In this document: piece by piece, positions 42,944 to 52,052 of the stretch
How positions within the stretch are numbered: the first letter of the stretch is position 1
How the letters are laid out: the number at the start of each line of letters is the position of its first letter
Source of the DNA: Angelakisella massiliensis
GTDB lineage: Bacteria > Bacillota > Clostridia > Oscillospirales > Ruminococcaceae
Assembly (NCBI RefSeq): GCF_900104675.1
Contig: NZ_LT629945.1
Location: 1,168,756 to 1,232,755, forward strand
Length of the DNA: 64,000 nucleotides
Direction of reading: 5' to 3'
Notes under the pieces: generated by a model
Database searches by the model: none
Seen by the model: the letters and a program-made list of their open reading frames with translations, nothing else
Told to the model about the DNA's origin: nothing
Made by a program: the position numbers and the translations under genes

Positions 42944-43848
42944 AGGGCGTCACCTCCTTGTCTGTTCCGGCAGCGCCCGGTTTCGATCTCTGCAATATAG
43001 CGCAGGATGGGGTACACCTGCGGGGGAACAACTGCGTTTCCCAAAGTCTTTAACCGTTTTGCCACATTCGCCGGCGGGTCGCTGATTAAGTACGGGATTT
43101 GCGCCGGTTCTTTGGCCCACATGGAATGTCCGTCCATCTCCGGGGGAATCCCATCAGCCATTCCACCCAGTCGGGATTCAGTTTCACATCCCCCGGCGGG
43201 CTGCCCAGCAGTTTGTAAACCGCCCATGACAGCCGCGCCGTCCATACGGTTCCGCTGGGGTTGTATTTTCGGAAGCTCCCGGTCGGGGTCATCCGCACAT
43301 CGACAGTCTTCCCCACATCCCCCGTGTCGCTGGCAAGGGGCGTGGGAAGCAGTATGGCCGATGATGAAAGTTCTTTTGCGCTCATGCCATGCGCCGACGG
43401 CGACAGCAGGAAGTACGAAAACCCTAACGGCGTAGCCTGCCTGCTCCAAGTCAAAAACCGTCTTGTCGAGCCCCAGATGGATGAAGCCAGCAACATTTTC
43501 TCCAAGCACCCAAGAGGGGTGCAGTTCCCGGATAACGCGGAGCATTTCGGGCCATAAATACCGTTCGTCCTCAAATCCCCGTTGTTTCCCGGCGCTGGAA
43601 AAGGGCTGGCAGGGGAATCCCCCGGAAATAAGTGTGGTGGTTTCTCGTCCTGTTTTTTCAAAAAATGCCTCCTTTGTCACTGTGGTAATGTCCCGGAATT
43701 TTGGTACCTGCGGCCAGTGCTTTTTCAAAACTTCCATCGGGAAATCCGCCCATTCGCACTGGCATACGGTGGTAAACCCTGCGGCTTCCGCCGCAAGGTC
43801 GATCCCGCCGATCCCGGAAAACAGGCTGAAATGTGTTAAGGCGCTCAT
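42940..43848 (-). CDS. C5 cytosine DNA methyltransferase
   Basis: 302 residues with motif I FSLFSGIGG, motif IV GGFPCQPFSSAGK (Cys80), motif VI ENVAGF, motif VIII-like KRTFIIG and motif X GNAVVPPQV. The target-recognition segment is short. No restriction enzyme gene is nearby, so it is an orphan methylase inside the transfer operon, probably marking element DNA against host restriction. It overlaps VirB4 by ATGA. Confidence 0.93.
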   Translation of the reverse strand: MSALTHFSLFSGIGGIDLAAEAAGFTTVCQCEWADFPMEVLKKHWPQVPKFRDITTVTKEAFFEKTGRETTTLISGGFPCQPFSSAGKQRGFEDERYLWPEMLRVIRELHPSWVLGENVAGFIHLGLDKTVFDLEQAGYAVRVFVLPAVAVGAWHERKRTFIIGHTASHAPCQRHGGCGEDCRCADDPDRELPKIQPQRNRMDGAAVMGGLQTAGQPAGGCETESRLGGMADGIPPEMDGHSMWAKEPAQIPYLISDPPANVAKRLKTLGNAVVPPQVYPILRYIAEIETGRCRNRQGGDAL

Positions 43849-46250
43849 ACCGTCGCCCCCTCGCCTAACCGGGTCGTCATGATCTGGTAGAGCTGGGTGT
43901 TTTTCGGGATGGGGTTCTTAAAGGGCAGGATCACATTTTCGTAAATGAGAAGCCCCTCGCCGGGTTCGGAATTGTCCACATACCGTAATTGCTGGGGCGA
44001 AATGTTCAGCCGTTCCGCAAGGATTTTGCGGTCGCCGCTGGCTTGATTGAGCAGGCAAATGAAGTCGCTGTTTTCCAGAATGTTTTCGATCTCCGGGGAG
44101 AAAAGCAGGTCTTTGACGTTCTGTGTGGCACCTGTCGGAATACCGCCCCATTTTCTGAACCGCTTCCAAATCTCGCAGGAGAAAGCGGCTGTCTGTTCCT
44201 CTCGCAAAAGCAAATGGAACTCGTCGCAGAAGTACCACGTTGCCTTGCCTTGGCTGCGGTTTTGGGTCACACGGCCCCAAATCTGATCTTGGACAATGAG
44301 CATCCCCAGCTTTTTGAGCTGCTTGCCCAGCTCTTTGATGTCGAAAGCCACAATGCGGTTCTCGATGTTGACATTGGTGCGGTGGTTAAAGACGTTCAGA
44401 CTGCCGTTTACATACAGGTCAAGGGCCTGCGCCACACGGTCAGCCTCCGGGATATGCTGGTCTAACAGGGCTTGATGCAGGTCGGACAGGATGGGCATAT
44501 TCTCCGGGCGGGGGTCTGCCAGATAGGGCCGGTAGATCACCTGCACGGCACGGTCAATGACCGTCTTTTCGATGGCTTCCAGCCCGTTCTTGCCGCCCAT
44601 GACAAGCTCACAGAACGACAGCACGAAATCACTTTTCAAGGCCAGCGGGTTTTCGTCCTCGCTGTAATTCAGGTTGATGTCCAGCGGGTTCACATAGTTT
44701 TTGCTGGTAGGCGACAGCTTCACCACCTGCCCATGCAGCCGCTTCACAAGGGGGTAATACTCGGCCTCTGGATCACAGATATACACATCGTCCGGGGTGC
44801 AGAGGAACACGCTCACAATCTCCGATTTACAGCTCATACTTTTGCCGCTTCCCGGTGTCCCCAGCTTTAGCCCGTTGGGACACCTCGCTCGTTTGCGGTC
44901 GAGCATAATCATGTTGCCGGTCTTGGCGTTGATCCCGTAATACATGGCGTCGCCGCCCTGAAAAAGCTCCTGCGTTACAAAAGGGACGAACACGGCCACG
45001 CTGGAAGTCGTCAGGGAGCGTTCAATCTGGATGTGGCTGGCCCCCAGCGGCAGGCTGCTCATAAGCCCCTGTTCCTGTTGGTAGTCCAGCCGCACAAGGG
45101 AACAGTTGTATTTCTGTGCAATACCGGCAGCCCAGAACACATCGTTTTCCAGCTTTTGCCGGGTGTCTGCGGTGTTCAGAACCAAAAAGGTAAGCTGGAA
45201 CATCCGTTCATTCCGGCTCTGCAAGGTCTTTAGCAACTCCTTGGCGTCCTGCCCGTAGGTGGCAAGGTCGCTGGGAAGTATATCCATGTCGTAGCCGCTG
45301 CGGACAGCCCGTTTCTGTTCCTGAATCTTCATGGCGTCAAGGTCGGTGATCTTGCGCTTGACCGTCTTAATGGCGTCGCTCTGGTCGATGGCCTGCACAT
45401 GGAGGTTCACCACAATGCCGTTTTCCGTGTTGAGAAAGTCGGCCAGCATTTCATCCGACAGTTCCGGGGAGAGGATTTGCAGAAAGCTCACCGCCCCGTA
45501 TTTGCCGCCCAGCCCGAACATCCGGGCATTGCCGAAGCGGAACGAGGACGGGGCGATAAAGTCCTTGGTAGAAAGCCCCGACGGGGCAAGCCACTTCCAG
45601 TCAAAGGAGAACGGTTCCCCGTCCGGGTGGAAAATGCTGTGCATGACTTCCAGCCGTTCCTTGGCGTCCAGTCCCCATGCGGAGGCCCCCATGCTCTTGA
45701 AATAGCCCAAAAGGTCGGTTTCGATCCGGCGCAGTCTGGCGCGGGCCATTTTCAGGCTGTCCGCCTCGATGGTATAGGTCATAAATTTCCGCTTCATCAG
45801 TCCGTTGTTCCCGTTCACAAGCTGGTCTTGCAAAATGTCGGAATACTCGCTGCGGATGTCGTCGAAGTCGTCCCCCTGCGCCCGGATTTCAAAGCTCTTG
45901 GCGTACTGCTTGGGGTCGATCTTGCGGTTGATAAAGGAAAACTGCACATGAATGGAGGCGTCCAGATAGTTGTAGAGGTCGCACAGGTTTTCAAAGATGG
46001 CGGTCTTGGTGTCCGCCTGCGCCAGTTGGTAGCTGATGTCCGTAAACTCAATGCACTTGGAAAAGGTGCGGGGCGTCACCCGGCACACGCCGTCCTGATA
46101 CATGGCCTCATAGGGAATACTGACCTGCGCCGAATGGGGCTTGCCGTCGCCCTTATACTTTCGGATGACGGCCTGAATTTCTTTCTTTTCGGCGCGGGTG
46201 AGCTTGACCGGCGCTTTTGCGCTCGTTTCGTTCTTTTGCTTTTTGGACAA
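43845..46250 (-). CDS. VirB4/TraE-family type IV secretion ATPase
   Basis: 801 residues. Walker A LGTPGSGKSMSCKSE, Walker B WYFCDEFHLLL and an ATQNVKDLL sensor region are intact. It powers assembly and transport of the conjugation channel at the inner membrane face. The start is TTG 46250, nine bases after AAGGAGG; a longer frame begins at another TTG without a ribosome site. It overlaps the end of PrgI by 98 bases. Confidence 0.93.
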   Translation of the reverse strand: MSKKQKNETSAKAPVKLTRAEKKEIQAVIRKYKGDGKPHSAQVSIPYEAMYQDGVCRVTPRTFSKCIEFTDISYQLAQADTKTAIFENLCDLYNYLDASIHVQFSFINRKIDPKQYAKSFEIRAQGDDFDDIRSEYSDILQDQLVNGNNGLMKRKFMTYTIEADSLKMARARLRRIETDLLGYFKSMGASAWGLDAKERLEVMHSIFHPDGEPFSFDWKWLAPSGLSTKDFIAPSSFRFGNARMFGLGGKYGAVSFLQILSPELSDEMLADFLNTENGIVVNLHVQAIDQSDAIKTVKRKITDLDAMKIQEQKRAVRSGYDMDILPSDLATYGQDAKELLKTLQSRNERMFQLTFLVLNTADTRQKLENDVFWAAGIAQKYNCSLVRLDYQQEQGLMSSLPLGASHIQIERSLTTSSVAVFVPFVTQELFQGGDAMYYGINAKTGNMIMLDRKRARCPNGLKLGTPGSGKSMSCKSEIVSVFLCTPDDVYICDPEAEYYPLVKRLHGQVVKLSPTSKNYVNPLDINLNYSEDENPLALKSDFVLSFCELVMGGKNGLEAIEKTVIDRAVQVIYRPYLADPRPENMPILSDLHQALLDQHIPEADRVAQALDLYVNGSLNVFNHRTNVNIENRIVAFDIKELGKQLKKLGMLIVQDQIWGRVTQNRSQGKATWYFCDEFHLLLREEQTAAFSCEIWKRFRKWGGIPTGATQNVKDLLFSPEIENILENSDFICLLNQASGDRKILAERLNISPQQLRYVDNSEPGEGLLIYENVILPFKNPIPKNTQLYQIMTTRLGEGATV

Positions 46251-46602
46251 TGGCGTTGACCTCCTTTTCCATTTGGGATTGCCGCACAAGGGCGGTATAA
46301 GCGTTGTTGGTCTGGTAGGGCCGTTCCTTGGGCTGGATGAAGCAGCACTCTACGATCTGGCGCACCACCACTTCAAGGGGCTGGCCGTGTTTTTCGTAAA
46401 GCGCCAGCAGAAAGCCCGGCAGCATGGCAAACACCATAATGAGCGCCGCCGCGCTGGTCGGGACGCGGCCCCGGATCAAAAAGAAAAGCGGGACGCCAAC
46501 AAGCAGCGCACCGCCAAAACAAATGAGCTGGCGTTTCGTCAGCCCGAATACTACCTTGGATTTGACCTTGGTTAAATCCTTGGGGACAGTTACATAAGCC
46601 AT
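46153..46602 (-). CDS. PrgI-family membrane protein (VirB3-like)
   Basis: 149 residues. N-terminal YVTVPKDLTKVKSKVVFGLTKRQL is the PrgI signature; two helices follow (LICFGGALLVGVPLFFL and AAALIMVFAMLPGFLLAL). The C-terminus is basic. PrgI proteins occupy the VirB3 position beside VirB4. ATG 46602 has GAGGTGA upstream. Confidence 0.9.
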   Translation of the reverse strand: MAYVTVPKDLTKVKSKVVFGLTKRQLICFGGALLVGVPLFFLIRGRVPTSAAALIMVFAMLPGFLLALYEKHGQPLEVVVRQIVECCFIQPKERPYQTNNAYTALVRQSQMEKEVNAIVQKAKERNERKSAGQAHPRRKERNSGRHPKV

Positions 46603-46621
46603 AAAAAGTCACCTCGTTTCT

Positions 46622-47485
46622 TTAGTGGGCGGTAAATACGGCCTTGCTGATACTTCCCGTCTTGAACAGACAGAAGCAAAGCAAAACGGTATAGCCCATA
46701 CAGCCCCAGATCGCACCGGATATGTCGTCGGCGGTTCCGATCTGCTGGATCAGCACCGCATAAATCCCGACAACCACCATGATTAAAAAGGCTTGGAAGC
46801 CCAGCGCAAGCAAGGATTTCAAGTAGTTCTGGCCCATGCCGCGCCACTCTGCATTGCCCAGCGTGGCAAGGGGGATCGGCCCCAATGCGGTCACGGCGTA
46901 AATTTCAATCATTCTTCCATAGGTCACAAGGAAAATGCAGATGGAAAGAATGTTCATCGTCAGCCCCACAACAAGGGTCTGGAACCACAGGCCCAGAAGC
47001 GGCCCGATGTCCATTGCTTCAAGGCGGCTTTCCAGATCAGGGAGCAGCGTGTCAAAATCAATGCTGGTATCTCCGATAATCACCCCGGCGCTCTGGTTGA
47101 CGACCTGCTGGGTGGCGTCAAACACGCCCATGACGATATTCCATGTGTTCGTCACAATGAGGATGGCAAAGGCGCTTTTGAAAATCCAGCGGAAGAACAT
47201 GGAGCTGTCGAAGTCGTGCATATTGTTCTTTTCCACAATCATGTCGATCAGCTCATAGCACATCACAAGGGCGAGAATGGCCGCCGCAATGGGGACGATC
47301 ACCGTTTCGGACAGGTTTTGCAGCATGGAGAAAATGCCGCCGTTCCAGTCCTGCGGGGTACTGCCCACATCCGACGCGATTTCCCCGACTTTGGTATTGA
47401 CCGTGTTAAACAGGCCGGACAGGTTGCCCATGATACCGTCGATCAGGATTCCTTTGATCCATTCCCCGATTAAATCACCGATCAT
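46622..47485 (-). CDS. VirB6/TrbL-like channel protein
   Basis: 287 residues with five or six helices, amphipathic N-terminus (IGDLIGEWIKGILIDGIMGN) and the hydrophobic core typical of Firmicutes VirB6-like proteins. It forms the inner part of the DNA channel. ATG 47485 has GGAGG nine bases upstream. Confidence 0.87.
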   Translation of the reverse strand: MIGDLIGEWIKGILIDGIMGNLSGLFNTVNTKVGEIASDVGSTPQDWNGGIFSMLQNLSETVIVPIAAAILALVMCYELIDMIVEKNNMHDFDSSMFFRWIFKSAFAILIVTNTWNIVMGVFDATQQVVNQSAGVIIGDTSIDFDTLLPDLESRLEAMDIGPLLGLWFQTLVVGLTMNILSICIFLVTYGRMIEIYAVTALGPIPLATLGNAEWRGMGQNYLKSLLALGFQAFLIMVVVGIYAVLIQQIGTADDISGAIWGCMGYTVLLCFCLFKTGSISKAVFTAH

Positions 47486-47556
47486 GTGGGGACACCTCCT
47501 TTCCCGCGCCCTCCCAGATCAGAGAGGACGCGGAGGGTTTTCTAACACACATGGGG

Positions 47557-47772
47557 TTATCCCAGCAGCCCGGACAGCAGCGGAACAAGGGTCATGCCAA
47601 TGAGGGCAACGCCACCTCCGGCGACAAGCTGCTTGATTCCCTGTGACTTGCTTGCAGGGTTGTCCGCCCCGTATCCCTCCAAAAGATTGACGCCGCCCCA
47701 TACGCAAAGCGCGCCGCCGAGGCCCACAACGATGGTCTGCAAAGTATCAACTGCACTATTGAAAAATTCCAT
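47557..47772 (-). CDS. Maff2-family mobile element protein
   Basis: 71 residues with two helices (TIVVGLGGALCVWGGVNLLEGYG and KQLVAGGGVALIGMTLVPLLSG), matching the Maff2 family. It may be the VirB2-like pilin or channel subunit, from its size, position before VirB6 and two-helix form. GGAGG lies seven bases before the ATG. Confidence 0.9.
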   Translation of the reverse strand: MEFFNSAVDTLQTIVVGLGGALCVWGGVNLLEGYGADNPASKSQGIKQLVAGGGVALIGMTLVPLLSGLLG

Positions 47773-47815
47773 AAATATACCTCCATAAATTCAGATTGTG
47801 ATGGTGTTTGGGTGC

Positions 47816-47841
47816 AAAAAAAGCCGCCGTTCACAGCGGCA
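47816..47841 (-). terminator. Attenuator-like hairpin before maff2
   Basis: On the minus strand GCCGC and GGCGGC form a stem (47840-47823) followed by seven T. It lies between the 75-residue protein gene and maff2 and could reduce transcription of downstream channel genes or give excess of upstream mRNA. Confidence 0.65.
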
Positions 47842-47868
47842 GCCTCACAATCCGCAGACGGCCCGGAG

Positions 47869-48096
47869 TTACTGGCCGTCCCGCCATTCCAGCACAGCCA
47901 GCGAAAAAATTTCGCCCCATGCTTCACACAGTCTGCGGTCTATTTCCCTTGCAAGTTCTTCGGCTTCCCCGTCCGTGGGCGGGGTATCATGTTCTGCGAT
48001 CCACTGGCACAGCACCGCAGCGGAAATGATTGCCCGGTAGATTTCTTTCTCATACTTGAAATAATCCGCAAATGTCCATTCGTCCGAGTGTCCCAT
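47869..48096 (-). CDS. Small conserved transfer-operon protein
   Basis: 75 acidic residues (WTFADYFKYEKEIYRAII, then LAREIDRRLCEAWGEIFSL), alpha-helical, no membrane segment. AAAGGAG precedes the ATG at 48096. It sits between virD4 and maff2, a place that holds a similar small gene in related elements. No function known. Confidence 0.72.
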   Translation of the reverse strand: MGHSDEWTFADYFKYEKEIYRAIISAAVLCQWIAEHDTPPTDGEAEELAREIDRRLCEAWGEIFSLAVLEWRDGQ

Positions 48097-48124
48097 CGGT
48101 CACGCTCCTTTCTCTATGGCCGCT

Positions 48125-49930
48125 TTATTCTACGGCAAAATCTTCATCCGACAGCTCAATGTCGTAGAGGTCAAAGGGTTCGTCCTCCGTTATCACGCGC
48201 CGCTTTTTCCGGCGCAGGGACGACAGGTAGCTGTCCACATCAAAGGTGTTCTTTTTGTCGGCGTCCGAGAGGTATTGATAGCGGGGGTGGCGGGTGATGT
48301 CGTATTTCTCACTGAAAAACGGCCTCACGCCGCGCACCTGCAAAATACACTTGCCTCCGTCCATCGTTGCAATTTCGTCTTGGCTCATCAGCTCCTTTCC
48401 GAGTTTTTGGTAATTCAGTCCGTGGGAGGTCTGCGCGCCCCGGTTCTCGCTCTGGTTGTAGCTGTCAATGGTTTCCTTGCCCAGCACCTCCGCAATCTCC
48501 TTGGCGTTCTTGCCCCGGCCACTAAGGAACAGCGTACAGTCGCAGTTGTCGGAAATGATTTCCGCCGCGTCCTTGTAAATGGCCTTTAGCTGCGACTGGC
48601 TCTGCAAAATAATAGAAGCCGAGATTTCCCGGCTTCGTATGGTGGCAATCAGCTTGTCAAAGTTTGGAATCTGGCCGATGTTGGCGAACTCGTCCAGAAT
48701 CAGCCGCACATGGACGGGCAGCCGCCCGCCGTATTTGTCGTCGGCCCGGTCGCACAAAAGGTTGATAAGCTGGCTTTGCACCATTGCCAGAATGAAATTA
48801 AAGGTCGTGTCCGTGTCCGACATAATCAGGAACAGCGCCGTTTTCTCGTCCCCGATGGTGTCAAGTTCCAGTTCGTCGTCCTCCATCAGCTCCCGCACCT
48901 CGCGGATGTCAAAAGGGGCCATTCTCGCACCTGCGCTGATAAGGATAGAGGAACGTGTCTTGCCCGCCGAAAGCAGGAATTTTTTATACTGGCGGACGGC
49001 AAAGTGGTCTGGATCGCGTTCCTCCAATCGCTCAAACATCAAATCCACCGGCGACTGAAATTCCGGGTCGTCCTCGCGGGCTTCGCTGGCATTTATCATT
49101 TCAAGCAGCGTCGTGAAGTTCATTTCTTCCTCCGGCGCTTCCTGCCAGATATAGCCGATCAGGGCCGTGTAGAACAGCCGTTCCGATTTCACCCAAAAAT
49201 CTTCCGCACTTTTTTCGCCCTCGCCTTTAGTGTTGCAAATCAGGGTATTTACCAGCTTCAACACGTCTTTTTCCGAGTGCAGATACCGAAACGGGTTGTA
49301 TTTCATGCTCTTGGAAAAATTGATGGTGTTCAGCACTTTCACGCGGTAGCTGCTGCGGATAAGGAGCTGGCCCACTTCACCGATCAAGCTGCCCTTGGGA
49401 TCGGTTATCACAAATGAGGTCGGATAGTCCTTGGACACACATTGCATCAGGTTTGGTTTTACAAAGAACCGGGTCTTGCCGGAGCCGGAACCGCCGATCA
49501 CCAGAACATTTTTATTTCTTGCGGTTTTGGGGTCTTTCGGCCTGTTGTTCATGGTGATCCGTTCCGTCTGTGTCAGCAGAATGTTGTTGTCAAAATTGGG
49601 GTCGATATAGGGGGCTATATCCTTGGGGCCGCCCCATCGGGCGCTGCCATATTCCACGCCTTTGCGGTATTTCTTGGCGTTCTTGCCTTTGCAGTACACC
49701 ATAAGCCGCAGCGCCGCAGCACCAGCGACGCCGATCAGCAGGTCAGTGGGGTGGAAGCTGGGGGCGGCACTTTCAAAGGCCGCCGCGCAGCCATCCGCAA
49801 AGTGCAGGAGCTTTTGGGAAAGGTCGATGCCCTCCGCCAGCCGGTACGCCTGCCCCAGCTTGCCGAACAGATAGACAAACAGCAGATAGGGCAGATTGGC
49901 GATTATCAGTTTTTTCATTTCCGGCTTCAT
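48125..49930 (-). CDS. VirD4/TraG coupling protein
   Basis: 601 residues. Two N-terminal helices, then Walker A IGGSGSGKTR (residues about 147-156), Walker B LILDEFANIG and the motif SRGR-like LFLSGRGKNA. It docks the relaxase-DNA complex to the channel. The start ATG overlaps the PcfB stop. In related systems (pCF10) PcfB is the adaptor for this protein (PcfC). Confidence 0.94.
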   Translation of the reverse strand: MKPEMKKLIIANLPYLLFVYLFGKLGQAYRLAEGIDLSQKLLHFADGCAAAFESAAPSFHPTDLLIGVAGAAALRLMVYCKGKNAKKYRKGVEYGSARWGGPKDIAPYIDPNFDNNILLTQTERITMNNRPKDPKTARNKNVLVIGGSGSGKTRFFVKPNLMQCVSKDYPTSFVITDPKGSLIGEVGQLLIRSSYRVKVLNTINFSKSMKYNPFRYLHSEKDVLKLVNTLICNTKGEGEKSAEDFWVKSERLFYTALIGYIWQEAPEEEMNFTTLLEMINASEAREDDPEFQSPVDLMFERLEERDPDHFAVRQYKKFLLSAGKTRSSILISAGARMAPFDIREVRELMEDDELELDTIGDEKTALFLIMSDTDTTFNFILAMVQSQLINLLCDRADDKYGGRLPVHVRLILDEFANIGQIPNFDKLIATIRSREISASIILQSQSQLKAIYKDAAEIISDNCDCTLFLSGRGKNAKEIAEVLGKETIDSYNQSENRGAQTSHGLNYQKLGKELMSQDEIATMDGGKCILQVRGVRPFFSEKYDITRHPRYQYLSDADKKNTFDVDSYLSSLRRKKRRVITEDEPFDLYDIELSDEDFAVE

Positions 49931-50403
49931 CGTGACAGCCCCCTTTCTTTGAATTTTTCCTTGGCCCGGTCAGCGTTGCGGGCTGCTGCCTTTTCCTTGC
50001 TTGCGGCAATGTCCTTGCGGATCGAGGGCCGTTCCTCCCGCTGCAACTTCTTGGCCGTGAACTCCTTGAACGCCTGTTCCATGTTGTCGGCGTCCTTGGC
50101 CTTGAAAATCACGATGTAGTGCGGGGGCTGGGTAGTGGCGTCTTTCCGCAGCGTGAAGTCCACGCCGTATTTCTTGGCGCAGGGCTTAAACAGTCCAATG
50201 TTGGCGTCGGTGATCTCGATATTGGACAGGGCCGCCCCGTGCTTTTTGAGCTGCTTTAGGCTCTGCTGGCCGTGGTGCAGCTTGGTCTTGCCCTTGTTTT
50301 GGGTTTCCAGAAACTTGCGGGCCGCCGCTTGCAGCACTTGGATTGTCAGCTTGGCCGATTTGATGGAAAAGGCTATTGTCTTTTGGGTTACTTCCTCCTG
50401 CAA
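49927..50403 (-). CDS. PcfB-family (DUF3801) relaxosome adaptor
   Basis: 158 residues: KTIAFSIKSAKLTIQVLQAAARKFLE, then a compact alpha/beta part (ISNIEITDANIGLFK-like and YIVIFKAKDADNMEQAFKEF) and a basic tail. This is the PcfB/DUF3801 pattern. It starts at TTG 50403, eight bases after AAAGGAGG, and overlaps virD4. It likely bridges relaxase and coupling protein. Confidence 0.88.
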   Translation of the reverse strand: MQEEVTQKTIAFSIKSAKLTIQVLQAAARKFLETQNKGKTKLHHGQQSLKQLKKHGAALSNIEITDANIGLFKPCAKKYGVDFTLRKDATTQPPHYIVIFKAKDADNMEQAFKEFTAKKLQREERPSIRKDIAASKEKAAARNADRAKEKFKERGLSR

Positions 50404-50428
50404 TCGCTATCCCTCCTTTCGCAGAAGT

Positions 50429-50465
50429 GCGGCGGGACGGTTAAGGTGGCACCGTCAGCCGCCGC
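50429..50465. promoter_or_regulatory. GC-rich hairpin between DUF5348 gene and pcfB
   Basis: GCGGCGG and ACGG pair with CCGT and GCCGCCGC around a 10-nt loop. No T run follows. A second weaker stem GGGACA/TGTCCC follows near 50480-50506. Probably mRNA processing or stability sites in the operon. Confidence 0.5.
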
Positions 50466-50508
50466 AGGAAACAGAAAAGGGACAGCCGCTTGCGCCGGTT
50501 GTCCCCGA

Positions 50509-50721
50509 TTAAATCCTCACCCGCAGGCCGGAAAGATCGTCGGCACGGATGCCAACCAGATACCAGTTGGCCCCGTACTCAATGCGGGTGGGCTTCCACC
50601 TGCCGCCCACCATCACATCAAAGGTTTCCCCACAGTGCAGGCCGCCGTAGTAGTCCGCCAGATCAAAGCGAATGTCGTAACGGTCGCTGCGCTCGTCGAA
50701 AATCAATGCACCCTGTTTCAT
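50509..50721 (-). CDS. DUF5348 protein
   Basis: 70 residues, beta-rich: LIFDERSDRYDIRFDLADYYGGLHCGETFDV then GRWKPTRIEYGANWYLVGI, the DUF5348 pattern of conjugative elements. AAAGGAGG precedes the ATG. It lies 15 bases after the replication initiator gene. Function unknown. Confidence 0.82.
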   Translation of the reverse strand: MKQGALIFDERSDRYDIRFDLADYYGGLHCGETFDVMVGGRWKPTRIEYGANWYLVGIRADDLSGLRVRI

Positions 50722-50736
50722 AGGGCCGTCCTCCTT

Positions 50737-51858
50737 TCAGATTTTGCCGGTGTTCATGTCATGGGCCACCAGCGCGGCATAGTAACCGTTGATCGTGCTG
50801 GGCGCATTGAACAGCATAGCCAGCAGGTATTTCTTGATGTTGCGGATTTCCGAAGTGTTCTTGCTCAAACAGTCAAAGACAAACTCGATGTGAGAGCTGT
50901 CCAGTTTCATAAACTTGGATTTCACCAGCTCTGCCGGGTAATCGTCCCCGGCAATGCGGATAGTCTTGCGGGCGCTGCATACGGTTTCCACCAGCAAGTC
51001 CACAATCTCGTCCAGCGTTTCCCGGTCAATGCCCTTGACGTGCTGGCAAAGGTGTTCGTACTCAATGTTGTCCATGATGATTTGACGATAAATCTCTATG
51101 GCGCTCTGTGATTTCGCTTCCGTTCCTTTCCGTTCCGGCGGCTGTGCCGCCTCGTCCTCCAAAGGAGAGGGTCGGGAAAGGATAGGAATGGGATCGGTAA
51201 TTGATACATCAGTAATTGATTTTTCTTTACTTGATATATCTTTATTTAATTGCGTTGGTTTTCCCAACGTAGGCTTTTCCTGCGTTGGATTATCCAACAT
51301 TGGATTTTCCAACGTAGGTGAATCCGGCACAGGCTGGGGCTGTTCATAGATCACATAGTCCGCGCCGCGCAAGCGCCCTTGGCTGTCGCGCTCACGGGAT
51401 CGGACGATGTACCCGGCCTGTTCCAGCTCCCGGATTGCGGCCCGGATCGCGTCGATCTGCTCCCGGTTGATAAGGGACAAACCTTTCAGCGTATAGTCCC
51501 AATCTTCCGGCAGGGAGAGCATTTGCGATAACAGGCCCTTGGCTTTCAGGGATAAGTCCTTGTTCCGCAGGTGGTGATTGGACATCACCGTGTAGCCCTT
51601 GTTACGCTCTACACGAAATACTGCCATATTCTCAACTCCTTTCACTCGAAATGTCACCGCGTCGTAGGCGGTCAGCTTGCCCGGCTGGTAGGGACATTCC
51701 GCATAGACGCAGAATTGATATTTCCAGTGCGGGCGATAAAAGCGGCAGGTGCCGCAGTCCTCCGGCGTGACCGCCTCGCCGCTGTCGTAGTGGTCAAAAC
51801 CGGGCTTGCCCTGCATGAGCTGTTCAAAGGCCCGATCGCTGCCGGAAGTGAAGTACAT
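50737..51858 (-). CDS. Replication-initiator/DUF6017-like helix-turn-helix protein, first gene of the transfer operon
   Basis: 373 residues from ATG 51858 (AAGGAGG 9 bases upstream). The first 77 residues form a small Cys-containing domain (CGTCRFYRPHWKYQFC and AECPYQPGK). The rest is the winged-helix replication-initiator-type protein found at the head of Tn1549-like operons (YTVMSNHHLRNKDLSLKAKG), with a linker of four NP/KP-T repeats and a helical C-terminus. An internal ATG at 51627 has its own AAAGGAG and gives the usual start of that protein, so two products may be made from one frame. It probably starts rolling or theta replication of the excised circle. Confidence 0.78.
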   Translation of the reverse strand: MYFTSGSDRAFEQLMQGKPGFDHYDSGEAVTPEDCGTCRFYRPHWKYQFCVYAECPYQPGKLTAYDAVTFRVKGVENMAVFRVERNKGYTVMSNHHLRNKDLSLKAKGLLSQMLSLPEDWDYTLKGLSLINREQIDAIRAAIRELEQAGYIVRSRERDSQGRLRGADYVIYEQPQPVPDSPTLENPMLDNPTQEKPTLGKPTQLNKDISSKEKSITDVSITDPIPILSRPSPLEDEAAQPPERKGTEAKSQSAIEIYRQIIMDNIEYEHLCQHVKGIDRETLDEIVDLLVETVCSARKTIRIAGDDYPAELVKSKFMKLDSSHIEFVFDCLSKNTSEIRNIKKYLLAMLFNAPSTINGYYAALVAHDMNTGKI

Positions 51859-51885
51859 AGGCCGTCGCCTCCTTTCTGCTTTTGG

Positions 51886-51927
51886 GCAAAAAGAAAAGCC
51901 GCAGACTTTTTTCAAAATCTGCGGCTT
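51886..51927 (-). terminator. Leader terminator before the transfer operon
   Basis: On the minus strand AAGCCGCAGA (51927-51918) pairs with TCTGCGGCTT (51905-51896), followed by TTCTTTTTG. It lies 28 bases before the first start codon, so it can block read-through from outside the element or act as an attenuator. Confidence 0.75.
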
Positions 51928-52052
51928 GGCCGGGGAACAGAAAAGGGCGCTGTCATGCTTGACAACACCCTGTTTCTGTCTGATTATTCAGTTGTTTTGA
52001 CCTGCCCCGTTTTCCGCTGCCCTAAAAAACATTGATTTTACTGGGTTTTTTC

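Noticed and set aside
38485-43000. Long plus-strand frames opposite topB and the NlpC/P60 gene
   Set aside because: Low-complexity His/Gly/Leu translations opposite well-supported genes; judged to be shadows.
42940-43848. A restriction-modification system
   Set aside because: No endonuclease gene is adjacent; both neighbours are transfer genes with overlapping stops and starts.
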